Notes under the pieces: model-generated | What the model was told of the DNA's origin: nothing | Seen by the model: only the letters and a program-made list of their open reading frames with translations | Database searches by the model: none | Position numbers and translations under genes: made by a program | Part shown: positions 18,012 to 25,313 of the stretch, piece after piece | Layout: the number at the start of each line of letters is the position of its first letter | How positions within the stretch are numbered: the first letter of the stretch is position 1 | Assembly (NCBI RefSeq): GCF_011405515.1 | Contig: NZ_AP022671.1 | Coordinates: forward strand, 1,922,001-1,986,000 | Reading direction: 5' to 3' | Origin: Nitrospira sp. KM1 | GTDB lineage: Bacteria > Nitrospirota > Nitrospiria > Nitrospirales > Nitrospiraceae | Length of the DNA: 64,000 nt

Positions 18012-19205
18012 ATGGAGGCATGGAGACGCATCCTTGCAGAGAGCATCGTAAAGCCCAAAGACCTCGCCGATCGGTTCGGGTTGGATGAGAAGGAGGTCGA
18101 AGCCGTCGTCGGCCCGTATCCCATGCGGATTACTCCTGCTGTGCTCGGGACGATCAAGGCGAAGGGAGATGCCATCTGGAAACAAGTCGTACCGGAAATA
18201 GAGGAACTGGCGGACATCGACGCGGAGGACGATCCGCTCGAGGAAGACCTCATGAGTCCCGTTCCTCATCTGGTTCATCGTTATCCGGATCGCGTCCTGC
18301 TCATGGTCACCAACCAGTGCCCGATTTATTGTCGCTTCTGCACCCGCAAACGGCTGGTCGGGAAACCGGGCTTCCTTAAGAAAGGGGAGCTCGACAGGGC
18401 CATCGCCTATCTGCGGGCGCATTCTGAAGTACGGGACGTCATCTTGTCCGGAGGCGATCCGTTGCTGTTGCCGGATCACTTGCTGGAGCGTATCCTGAAG
18501 GCGCTTCGATCGATCCCGCATCTCGAGTTGATCCGTCTGGGCTCACGCGTGCCGGGAACGTTGCCGGAACGCGTTACGCCCAAGCTGTGCGAGATCGTAA
18601 AGAAATATCACCCGATCTATATGAACCTCCATTTCAACCATCCTGACGAATTGACGCCCGCGGTGAAGACCGCCTGCGGGATGCTGGCCGACGCCGGGGT
18701 GCCGCTCGGTGCGCAAACAGTATTGCTCAAGGGCGTCAACGATGACCCTGACACGATGAAACATCTGGTTCATCAACTGCTTCTCGCCCGCGTCAAACCC
18801 TATTATCTCTATCAAGCCGATTTGACCAAGGGGACGAACCATTTCAGGACGTCCGTCGAAACCGGACTGCATATCATCAAGGCTCTGCAAGGGCACACGA
18901 GCGGCATGGCCGTGCCGCACTTTGTGATCGACGCCCCGGGCGGCGGCGGAAAAATCCCGCTCCTCCCCGGCGATTACCTGGTGCACTTGGACGAGGACGG
19001 CGCCGTGCTGCGCAACTACGAAAACAAGACGTTTCACTACCCACAGCCGAAGTCAGGACATCTCCGCGAATTGCCGATGGTCGGAGCCCGGTCGGCACGC
19101 GCAGAACCTGAGGAAGCATTTGCCTCCTGCGGCGACAGCTATCCTGACAGAGACGGCTTTGCCGCATGGGGCAACAGCTGCGGCGGAGATCTGGACGATC
19201 AGTGA
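18012..19205 (+). CDS. KamA-family radical SAM aminomutase (lysine 2,3-aminomutase-like)
   Basis: A 397-residue radical SAM protein with the cluster motif CPIYCRFC (Cys 103, 107, 110) and the PLP-binding region with Lys in DAPGGGGKIPLLPG. The LSGGDPLLL and LGSRVPGTLPERV segments are typical of KamA/EpmB. Family members move the alpha-amino group of lysine to the beta position, either on free lysine or on elongation factor P. The length is between EpmB and full-length KamA. No efp or epmA gene is next to it, so which substrate is used is open. The start is ATG 18012 with GGAG upstream. Its TGA overlaps the GTG start of the next gene, which implies coupling. Confidence 0.9.
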   Translation: MEAWRRILAESIVKPKDLADRFGLDEKEVEAVVGPYPMRITPAVLGTIKAKGDAIWKQVVPEIEELADIDAEDDPLEEDLMSPVPHLVHRYPDRVLLMVTNQCPIYCRFCTRKRLVGKPGFLKKGELDRAIAYLRAHSEVRDVILSGGDPLLLPDHLLERILKALRSIPHLELIRLGSRVPGTLPERVTPKLCEIVKKYHPIYMNLHFNHPDELTPAVKTACGMLADAGVPLGAQTVLLKGVNDDPDTMKHLVHQLLLARVKPYYLYQADLTKGTNHFRTSVETGLHIIKALQGHTSGMAVPHFVIDAPGGGGKIPLLPGDYLVHLDEDGAVLRNYENKTFHYPQPKSGHLRELPMVGARSARAEPEEAFASCGDSYPDRDGFAAWGNSCGGDLDDQ

Positions 19206-20356
19206 TCAAGACGCCGGCGCAAGGCATCCTGCCCTATCAGCAGATTACGAAACTGATCACCGCCGGAGCGGTGTCCGCAGCCGTTCCGATTGAAGACCGG
19301 CAGATCCAGCCCGCGAGCTTCGATCTCCGGCTGGGGAAGAAAGCCTACCGCCTGATCAGCAGTTTCCTCCCTGAGTTGTCTCCCATTTCCAGCCGTCTCG
19401 ACGTCATGGATTTTTACCAATCGGACCTCGTGATGTACGAGGTGGATCTCTCGCGCGGCGCCATCCTGGAAAAGGGACATGTCTACTTGGTTCCACTGCT
19501 GGAATCTCTCGCGTTGCCGAGAAACATCCGAGCACGAGCCAATCCCAAGAGCACGACTGGGCGACTCGACGTCTTCACCCGCATCGTCACCGATTTGAAT
19601 GCGGGGTTCGACGAAATTCGTTCCGGCTATTCCGGTCCGTTATTTTTGGAAATCGTTCCCCGTTCGTTTGCCATCAAGGTCAAGACGGGACAATCCTTGA
19701 ACCAAATCCGGTTCGTACGGGGACAGGCCGGTTCGACCGATGCAACAGTCCAGGCTCTGCACCGTCAGGAACCTCTCCTGTATCATAATCAGCCTCAGCG
19801 CAAGCCTCTAAGCGCGAAGGAGTTGCGAACGGATCGGGGGCTCTTCTTGCGCATTGACCTCAGGGGAGAGGATCGACACGGGGCAACGGTGATCGGCTAC
19901 CGGGCCAAGAAAAACAGCCACGTCATCGATCTTTCAAAGATCGGCTATTATGCCGCCCAGGATTTCTGGGAGCCGCTGTATCGTCATCGACAGGATAGTC
20001 TGCTCCTTGAACCGGAGGAATTTTATATCCTAGCCTCGAAGGAACGGATCAGCGTCCCCCCGGACTATGCGGCCGAAATGGTCGCCTATGAGGCGGCCTG
20101 CGGAGAACTCCGCACGCATTATGCCGGATTTTTCGATCCTGGATTCGGCTATGGTCTGGACGGCGAAATCGCCGGCACGCAAGTGGTTCTCGAGGTGAGG
20201 CCTCACGACGTGCCTTTCCTCATTCATGACGGGCAAACCTTTTTCAAAGTCATGTATGATCGAATGATCGACGTTCCCCAACGACTCTATGGTGTCGGCC
20301 TCGGCTCCTCGTACCAACGGCAAGGCCTCACCCTGAGCAAGCACTTTAAGGTCTGA
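19202..20356 (+). CDS. 2'-deoxycytidine 5'-triphosphate deaminase-like protein
   Basis: A 384-residue protein of the long DCD family found in alphaproteobacteria and others. Recognisable parts are IQPASFDLRLG, ARANPKSTTGRLDVFTRIVT, FLEIVPRSFAIKVKTGQSLN in the first trimerisation-type domain and HYAGFFDPGFGYG in the second half. It should deaminate dCTP to dUTP for thymidylate synthesis; substrate and oligomer details are inferred from the family. The start is GTG 19202, whose G-T-G-A overlaps the kamA stop; an ATG at 19166 inside kamA is an alternative. The two-domain layout suggests an internal duplication of the dUTPase-like fold. Confidence 0.85.
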   Translation: MIKTPAQGILPYQQITKLITAGAVSAAVPIEDRQIQPASFDLRLGKKAYRLISSFLPELSPISSRLDVMDFYQSDLVMYEVDLSRGAILEKGHVYLVPLLESLALPRNIRARANPKSTTGRLDVFTRIVTDLNAGFDEIRSGYSGPLFLEIVPRSFAIKVKTGQSLNQIRFVRGQAGSTDATVQALHRQEPLLYHNQPQRKPLSAKELRTDRGLFLRIDLRGEDRHGATVIGYRAKKNSHVIDLSKIGYYAAQDFWEPLYRHRQDSLLLEPEEFYILASKERISVPPDYAAEMVAYEAACGELRTHYAGFFDPGFGYGLDGEIAGTQVVLEVRPHDVPFLIHDGQTFFKVMYDRMIDVPQRLYGVGLGSSYQRQGLTLSKHFKV

Positions 20357-20359
20357 CCC

Positions 20360-20776
20360 ATGGCACCGACTCAGCTTCCTCCGATGAAATCCGACGACTC
20401 CGAACCCCGCACGCCCCCCTCCCCTCCGCGTATGGAACCGGACGGAGGCGCCGACACCCAGATGCACGTGATCGGACTCATGGTGGGCACGGCGCTGATG
20501 TTCATCGGTTTCTTGAACGTGTTTCTGTCCATCAGCGGCGGATTCGAAATCAACGTCGTTCCGCTGTTGATCTATTTCTGCGGCCTCGCCGTCTGGGCGA
20601 ATGCGGTCATCGAAAACCTGGTCGTGCGATACGGTGTGATGACCGGCGCGGTGGCTCTCGCACTCGCATTCTTTCACTATGGCGAAGTGCTGTTTTGGCA
20701 TAAGCAAGTCGTGTTCTGGACGACGGTCGTCATCGTCATGTATTTCATGTTCAACGAGCCCAAAAAGCAGGCCTGA
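20360..20776 (+). CDS. small integral membrane protein
   Basis: A 138-residue protein with a Pro-rich, acidic cytoplasmic-looking N terminus (~1-33) and four hydrophobic segments at about 36-56, 64-82, 87-104 and 115-131. No catalytic or binding motif was found. It starts 3 bp after the dCTP deaminase-like gene and ends 11 bp before the glycosyltransferase gene, so it is part of the same transcript. Function unknown. Confidence 0.7.
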   Translation: MAPTQLPPMKSDDSEPRTPPSPPRMEPDGGADTQMHVIGLMVGTALMFIGFLNVFLSISGGFEINVVPLLIYFCGLAVWANAVIENLVVRYGVMTGAVALALAFFHYGEVLFWHKQVVFWTTVVIVMYFMFNEPKKQA

Positions 20777-20787
20777 CCAGTCGAAAG

Positions 20788-21495
20788 GTGACCATCAGCG
20801 TCGTCATCCCTGTCTTGAACGAAGAAGGGAGAATCTCGCGCGCGATCACAGATTCGGCGGATCTTGGTTTCGACGAAATTCTCATCGTGGACGGAGGAAG
20901 CGCGGACCGGACCGTTGCGCTGATCGAAGACCACATGCGAGGTGGAACCCCACCGGCACACCCTCCTCTTCGACTTGTGTTTTCGGCTCCTGGCCGTGCC
21001 TCGCAAATGAATCGGGGAGCCTCCGCCGCGCAGGGCGATGTGCTGCTGTTCCTCCATGCCGATACGCAATTGCCCCGCTCCGCCAGACGCTCGATTGAAA
21101 ACGCACTGTCGGACCGCCGCGCCGTCGGCGGTCGGTTTGATGTGGGGTTCGACTCTCCATCGGCGTGGGCCGGCACGATCAGCACATTCATGAATTACCG
21201 GTCACGCCTCACCGGCATTTGCACCGGCGACCAAGCCATCTTTGTCAGGAGCACGGTTTTTCGGGAGATGGGGGGATTTGCGGATATTCCTCTCATGGAG
21301 GATATAGAATTCAGCCGCAGACTGAAACACCACGGCAAACACGTGGCACTGAGAGAACGGGTGACGACTTCCTTTCGGAGATGGGAACGTCGAGGCCCGC
21401 TTAAAACGGTCTTGTTGATGTGGGCGCTCCGCTCGCTCTATTGGTTGGGGGTCGCCCCCGGCCGTTTGCATTCGTGGTATGGCACAGTCCGCTAA
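20788..21495 (+). CDS. family 2 glycosyltransferase, arsenosugar-type (TIGR04283-like)
   Basis: A 235-residue GT-A glycosyltransferase. The nucleotide-sugar motif VIPVLNEEGRI is followed by ILIVDGGSADRT, the family-specific APGRASQMNRGA and LLFLHADTQLP (the DxD-like site), TGICTGDQAIFVR and GFADIPLMEDIEFSRRLK. This set matches the TIGR04283 group, associated with arsenosugar or similar glycolipid biosynthesis. The start is GTG 20788. Its end overlaps the next glycosyltransferase by 17 bp. The matching radical SAM gene arsS is far away at 46.4 kb. The sugar and acceptor are not known from sequence. Confidence 0.88.
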   Translation: MTISVVIPVLNEEGRISRAITDSADLGFDEILIVDGGSADRTVALIEDHMRGGTPPAHPPLRLVFSAPGRASQMNRGASAAQGDVLLFLHADTQLPRSARRSIENALSDRRAVGGRFDVGFDSPSAWAGTISTFMNYRSRLTGICTGDQAIFVRSTVFREMGGFADIPLMEDIEFSRRLKHHGKHVALRERVTTSFRRWERRGPLKTVLLMWALRSLYWLGVAPGRLHSWYGTVR

Positions 21496-22225
21496 ACGGG
21501 TGGGCCATCACGAGGCGGTCTTGGTCGTATTCGCCAAGGCACCGGTTCCCGGTCAAGTCAAGACACGCCTCTGTCCTCCGCTGACCCACGACGAAGCCGC
21601 GACGCTCCACGGAAGTTTCGTACTGGACACGCTGGAACGGACGAAACTCGCCAGAGAACAATTACGGCTTCCGTTTGACCGCTATTTGGCCTGCGCGCCC
21701 TCGTCGTCCCTCCCGTTCTTCAAGATCATGGAAGAACGGCACGGCGTGCCGCTCATCGAGCAATCGGGCGACACGTTAGGGGCAAGGATGCATCGTGGCT
21801 TCTCGGAGATGTTCGATCGCGGATATCGGAACGTGATGATCGTCGGCACCGACGTCCCGTCATTGCCGCTCGAGCATTATGCTCACGCCCTTCGCCTCCT
21901 CACCGACCACGACCTCGTGCTGGGACCCGCTGTGGATGGGGGTTACTATCTCATCGGCCTCACCGCACCCTCGCCATGGCTCTTCGAAGACATCCCCTGG
22001 TCCACGGATCGCGTACTCTCGCTGACCCGCGAACGTGCGCATCAGCGGGGAATCAGTACTGCGTTGCTCGCGCCGTGGCGGGATGTCGACACGATTGATG
22101 ACCTCCGGGCACTGATCGAGAGCTGCGCGTTGGACAACGCGAGGCCGAAATCGCAACGTATATTTTCATCCCGCACAGCCGGCGCCCTCGAACTACTCGC
22201 CAAACGTCTGCGGTCGAGGGCATAA
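21479..22225 (+). CDS. DUF2064 glycosyltransferase, arsenosugar-type (TIGR04282-like)
   Basis: A 248-residue GT-A-fold protein (DUF2064). Key motifs are VFAKAPVPGQVKTRL near the N terminus, VMIVGTDVPSLPLEHY with the DxP-type site, LVLGPAVDGGYYLIGL and DIPWSTDRVL. It is the usual genetic partner of the TIGR04283 enzyme, and here their reading frames overlap by 17 bp. The final residues are basic. It ends in TAATG, sharing a base with the start of the SDR gene. Confidence 0.88.
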   Translation: MAQSAKRVGHHEAVLVVFAKAPVPGQVKTRLCPPLTHDEAATLHGSFVLDTLERTKLAREQLRLPFDRYLACAPSSSLPFFKIMEERHGVPLIEQSGDTLGARMHRGFSEMFDRGYRNVMIVGTDVPSLPLEHYAHALRLLTDHDLVLGPAVDGGYYLIGLTAPSPWLFEDIPWSTDRVLSLTRERAHQRGISTALLAPWRDVDTIDDLRALIESCALDNARPKSQRIFSSRTAGALELLAKRLRSRA

Positions 22226-22971
22226 TGGGAACCATGGGACATCCTGGAGTTGCGCTGATCACCGGCGGAGCAAAAGGCATCGGCCGGGGGGTCGCGCTGG
22301 ATCTGGCTGCGCAAGGCTGGAGTATCGCCTTCTGCTACCGCACGAGCGAAACCGCTGCCCGGGAAACTGCCGACGCCATCCGGACCAGGGGCGGGAACCC
22401 GATGGCCAGACGGTGCGATGTGTCGGATGCCGCCGCGGCAGCCCAACTGGTGTCGGAAGTGGAGCACGAATGGGGACGGATCGATGTCCTGGTCAACGGG
22501 GCGGGCCCTTATCATCGGGTGAATCTCTTTGATGAAACCATAGAAGGCTGGAATGAGATGTTCGCCGGCAATTTGCATCCGATTTTCTATCTGGCGAAAG
22601 CCGTGGCCCCGGGAATGAAGGCCCGCCGTGCCGGTCACATCATCAATTTCAGCATGGCCAATGCCGACCAGATGGTGTCGCAACCCGACGTGACCGCACA
22701 TTACATCGCCAAAGCCGGCGTGCTGATCCTCACCCGGACCCTCGCCAAATTACTCGCCCCGCATGGGATCAATGTGAACGCGGTCTCGCCGGGATTCATT
22801 GATTCCGGCAGCGCACCGCCGGGCGAACTTGCGGGTATGACCAAGCGCATTCCCGCCGGATACATCGGAACTGTGGAGGATACCGTGGCTGCCGTGCGCT
22901 ACCTGCTCAGCGACGAGGCACGCTACGTCAACGGAGCCAGCATCCAGATCAGCGGTGCCTGGGGAATTTGA
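22225..22971 (+). CDS. SDR-family oxidoreductase (FabG-like)
   Basis: A 248-residue classical short-chain dehydrogenase. It has the cofactor motif TGGAKGIGRG (~13-22), NGAGPYH in place of the usual NNAG, a catalytic Tyr/Lys pair in HYIAKAG, and a VSPGFIDSG motif after the active site. An Arg following beta-2 (CYRTSE) suggests NADPH use. The C terminus (YVNGASIQISGAWG) is FabG-like. The substrate is undefined. The gene shares a base with the preceding stop (TAATG), so it belongs to the glycosyltransferase transcript and might act on its glycan or lipid product. Confidence 0.88.
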   Translation: MGTMGHPGVALITGGAKGIGRGVALDLAAQGWSIAFCYRTSETAARETADAIRTRGGNPMARRCDVSDAAAAAQLVSEVEHEWGRIDVLVNGAGPYHRVNLFDETIEGWNEMFAGNLHPIFYLAKAVAPGMKARRAGHIINFSMANADQMVSQPDVTAHYIAKAGVLILTRTLAKLLAPHGINVNAVSPGFIDSGSAPPGELAGMTKRIPAGYIGTVEDTVAAVRYLLSDEARYVNGASIQISGAWGI

Positions 22972-22981
22972 AGGAGACCCT

Positions 22982-23386
22982 ATGTTCATGGAAGAGGACA
23001 AGCACGCGCACTGCCGGTTCGTTCAAGCCCTTCAACACGAACATCTCACTTGCGACCGACCTGGTTGCAACGGGGCCATGGATGTGACCGATCTGACCCG
23101 CCACAACGCCAGGATCAAAGTCTTCGAAGCCACTTGCGAACGGTGCGGATCCACCGAGAAAATCACGGGCAAGGAACAATTGACCCCGCCATGGGATGTC
23201 GCGTCCATGACGATGATGGCGGAGGTTCACCTGTTGCACGACCAGCCGACCTGCCCGTTCGACGACACGCCTATTACCTTCACCTCAATGCCCAACCCGC
23301 GACGGAGAGCCCGGTACCGGCTTTCCTGTTTTTATTGCGGAAGACACACCGAAATGAACTGGCCGCCTCCAGAGGCCAAACGCTGA
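22982..23386 (+). CDS. hypothetical protein with zinc-ribbon-like cysteine pairs
   Basis: A 134-residue soluble protein with repeated Cys pairs: CDRPGC, CERC, a single Cys in PTCPFDD, and CFYC near the C terminus. This resembles one or two zinc ribbons or rubredoxin-like knuckles. Start ATG 22982 follows AAGGAG with ideal spacing and lies 10 bp after the SDR gene. It is the last gene of the plus-strand run that begins at 16235. No family was recognised. Confidence 0.72.
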   Translation: MFMEEDKHAHCRFVQALQHEHLTCDRPGCNGAMDVTDLTRHNARIKVFEATCERCGSTEKITGKEQLTPPWDVASMTMMAEVHLLHDQPTCPFDDTPITFTSMPNPRRRARYRLSCFYCGRHTEMNWPPPEAKR

Positions 23387-23612
23387 CCGGATCGGTCATG
23401 ACAGAACATTTGGCGGGCAGGAGCGGGCTGGTCGGCAAGCCGGTACAGCTCCATCCAATGAGTTTGCCAATCAAGGTTGTTGCCGTGAGTATTGGACGGA
23501 CGAGGCGTGAGGTCACTTCGGCGTCAAGACCGTGCATACAGCGGCCAGCCAGGACGGTCTGCATGATTTGAGAGTACTTACGAGCGGACGTCGTCCAAGT
23601 GGATGTCTCCCG

Positions 23613-23936
23613 CTACTTGCCGAACGCCTTCTTCAGGAGTGGTTCCATCTCTCCCTTGGCCGCCATCGGATCGAGGATGTCGGTATCCCCGTAGAACTGC
23701 CCGTCGATAAAGACCTTTGGAAGCGTCGGCCAATTGGTCATCTTCGTGAGGGCCTCGCGCTTGGTCGGTTGAGACAGCACATCGATCAATTCATATGGAT
23801 ACCCGTATTTGTCGAAAAATTGCATGGTCTCACGGGTAAACCCACACATCGGCATGGTCTTCGTCCCTTTGCCATAAATCAGGATCTTATGAGCCGCTAT
23901 TTCCTTCTGGATCTCTTCGACAATCGCGTCGGCCAT
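23613..23936 (-). CDS. grxD: monothiol glutaredoxin, Grx4/GrxD family
   Basis: A 107-residue monothiol glutaredoxin that carries or delivers [2Fe-2S] clusters with glutathione in the cytoplasm. Family features are KGTKTMPMCGFT, NWPTLPKVFIDG and GDTDIL. The active site reads CGFT instead of the near-invariant CGFS. It lies 12 bp downstream of a BolA-family gene on the same strand; Grx4 and BolA proteins are well-known physical partners in Fe-S and iron sensing. The N terminus (MADAIVEEIQKEI) is a normal start at ATG 23936. Confidence 0.93.
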   Translation of the reverse strand: MADAIVEEIQKEIAAHKILIYGKGTKTMPMCGFTRETMQFFDKYGYPYELIDVLSQPTKREALTKMTNWPTLPKVFIDGQFYGDTDILDPMAAKGEMEPLLKKAFGK

Positions 23937-23948
23937 GATGTCTTCCTC

Positions 23949-24188
23949 CTATGATTCTTCCTTCGTTCGAGCAGTCAGTTCCAGCGCATGTATTCTTCCG
24001 TCCTTCATTGGAACGTCAAGCGCCTGATAGATCAAGCGATGACGGTCCAGAAGGTTCTTATCCCGGAACGCCTCTGAGACGACCGTCACCTTCAGGTGAT
24101 CGAGGGTTCCAGTACGGTCGACCATCGTCACGGCGGCGTCGGGCATCGCTTTTCTAATGTACTCCGTCAGCGTCTCAACAGTAATCAC
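23949..24188 (-). CDS. BolA family protein
   Basis: A 79-residue BolA/IbaG-type protein with the class II KH-like fold. It has TLTEYIRKAMPDAAV at the N terminus, HLKVTVVSEAFRDKNLLDRHRLIYQAL, and KDGRIHALELTART at the end. The RDKNLLDRHR segment carries the conserved His used for cluster binding with Grx4. The start is GTG 24188, preceded by GGGAGG six bases upstream. A longer frame beginning at 24239 adds a basic, non-conserved leader and is rejected. It forms an operon with grxD. Confidence 0.9.
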   Translation of the reverse strand: MITVETLTEYIRKAMPDAAVTMVDRTGTLDHLKVTVVSEAFRDKNLLDRHRLIYQALDVPMKDGRIHALELTARTKEES

Positions 24189-24289
24189 GTTGAACCTCCC
24201 GTCAGAGCGAGGATACCGTACAGACTTCCGCAAAGGCAATTTCGATTGCTCGGGTCGCAGAGCCTGTTTCTTTTCATAACACAGCCATT

Positions 24290-24313
24290 ATTCGATTCAT
24301 GCTTGAATCGAAT
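24290..24313. promoter_or_regulatory. 24-bp perfect inverted repeat
   Basis: ATTCGATTCA-TGCT-TGAATCGAAT has ten-base arms that match perfectly. It sits in the 287-bp gap between bolA (minus) and the small peptide gene (plus). A further partial copy, TGATTCG, follows at once. There is no U-tract on either side, so an operator for a dimeric regulator of bolA-grxD and/or the downstream peptide is more likely than a terminator. Confidence 0.45.
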
Positions 24314-24475
24314 TTGATTCGCGCCGCCTTGTCGCCACCTCATGTTTCGAGTGCCGTGGGTCTGAGGTGCCTGCTGCATGCAGCTGATTTTACAGCAGAC
24401 GGCAGCATTCTACCGCCCTGGTACGAATCGTGGATTGATCACTCTCCATATTCGAACAGGAAGAAGGAGGTTCTC

Positions 24476-24550
24476 ATGGCGATCATCATGGCATTGACGG
24501 CATCAACAGTCTTGTTCAGCTCTCTGATCTTTCTTCGAAAGATGTGGTAG
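24476..24550 (+). CDS. 24-residue hydrophobic peptide
   Basis: A short open frame, ATG to TAG, coding for a peptide of 24 residues that begins MAIIMALTASTV and ends LRKMW. The central part is one hydrophobic segment, with a basic RK near the C terminus, as in single-span small membrane proteins. It is preceded by AAGGAGG five bases before the ATG, a near-perfect ribosome site. It lies 36 bp before the tandem palindromic sites upstream of the response regulator gene. It may be a membrane peptide or a leader peptide. No homologue is known to me. Confidence 0.5.
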   Translation: MAIIMALTASTVLFSSLIFLRKMW

Positions 24551-24585
24551 CGGATGACGCGTGGCGCTGTACGATTGTTTCCGGT

Positions 24586-24620
24586 GGTGGATTTCAACCC
24601 ATTGGTGGTTGATATCAACC
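24586..24620. promoter_or_regulatory. two tandem palindromic sites, possible activator binding sites
   Basis: GGTGGATTTCAACC (24586-24599) and the perfect palindrome GGTTGATATCAACC (24607-24620) are two copies of one 14-base motif. Their centres are 21 bp apart, or two helical turns, so bound dimers would lie on the same face. They are 71-105 bp upstream of the sigma-54 promoter match at 24691, the usual place for enhancer-binding protein sites. Confidence 0.5.
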
Positions 24621-24690
24621 AAGCCTCAGCCGCGGCTGGCCTTCCTGCGAAAGAATCCTAGTAAGCTCGCGGATTGCGAGAAATCAGTAC

Positions 24691-24706
24691 CGGCACAGCG
24701 CTTGCT
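24691..24706 (+). promoter_or_regulatory. candidate sigma-54 promoter
   Basis: CGGCAC-N5-TTGCT matches the sigma-54 consensus TGGCAC-N5-TTGCW at every position except the first T. It contains the invariant GG and GC at the right spacing. Transcription would start near 24717, about 90 bp before the response regulator ATG. Confidence 0.55.
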
Positions 24707-24809
24707 CAATGAGATGGTCAAAAAGTAGGAGAGAGACGAGTTTCATAGAGTGGAGAAGAGTGAATTGGATAACAAGCGTTCGCATCCATAAACATACAAG
24801 GAGGGCGTC

Positions 24810-25244
24810 ATGGGTGAATTCACGTCTGGATTTTTCATGGGGGACAGTGCGACAAACGGGCGTATCTTAGTAGTTGATGATGAGGCCGATATCCGAAAGG
24901 TCGTGCGGATGACGCTCCAGAAGGCCGGTTATGAGGTGCTCGAGGCGGAGAACGGCGAAAAGGCCATCGAGACCATCAACTCGGGAGAGAATCGATTGCT
25001 GCTGGATGTCGTGATCTGTGATATCCGCATGCCGAAAATCAACGGCGTGGAAGCTATCGCCTATTTCCGCAATCATTATCCCCGCGTGCCGCTGATCGTC
25101 CTGACCGGTTTCCCGGACACCGATATGGCCACCTCCATGCTCCGGCAAGGTGTCGTGGATTATCTCGTCAAACCGGTGGAGGGAGAAAAGCTCCGCGAGA
25201 CGGTGGCGCGTGCCATGGAACAGCGAGAGCTCGCGCATCTTTGA
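24810..25244 (+). CDS. single-domain response regulator (CheY-like)
   Basis: A 144-residue receiver domain without an output domain. The acidic pair is in VDDEAD, the phospho-acceptor Asp in VVICDIRMPKING, the conserved Thr in VLTGFPDTD and the Lys in YLVKPVEGEKL. An N-terminal 15-residue leader precedes the fold. The start ATG 24810 has AAGGAGG upstream. It is followed by two histidine kinase genes in the same direction, so it probably receives phosphate from one or both and acts by protein contact. The region upstream contains a candidate sigma-54 promoter. Confidence 0.93.
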   Translation: MGEFTSGFFMGDSATNGRILVVDDEADIRKVVRMTLQKAGYEVLEAENGEKAIETINSGENRLLLDVVICDIRMPKINGVEAIAYFRNHYPRVPLIVLTGFPDTDMATSMLRQGVVDYLVKPVEGEKLRETVARAMEQRELAHL

Positions 25245-25270
25245 TGCCGGATATCGACACACTTCAGAGG

Positions 25271-25290
25271 GGGGGTCCGATGGGACCCCC
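25271..25290 (+). terminator. intergenic GC hairpin between regulator and kinase genes
   Basis: GGGGGTCC-GATG-GGACCCCC is an eight-pair stem with a four-base loop, 26 bp after the response regulator stop. There is no U-tract and the next ribosome site (AGGAGGG) begins 10 bp later. It may be an attenuating or RNA-stabilising hairpin rather than a full terminator. Confidence 0.4.
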
Positions 25291-25313
25291 TCCTGGCGTC
25301 AGGAGGGATTGCT

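Noticed and set aside
23387-23612. possible small gene between the zinc-ribbon-like gene and grxD
   Set aside because: Frames on both strands are short extensions of shadow frames and contain no motif.
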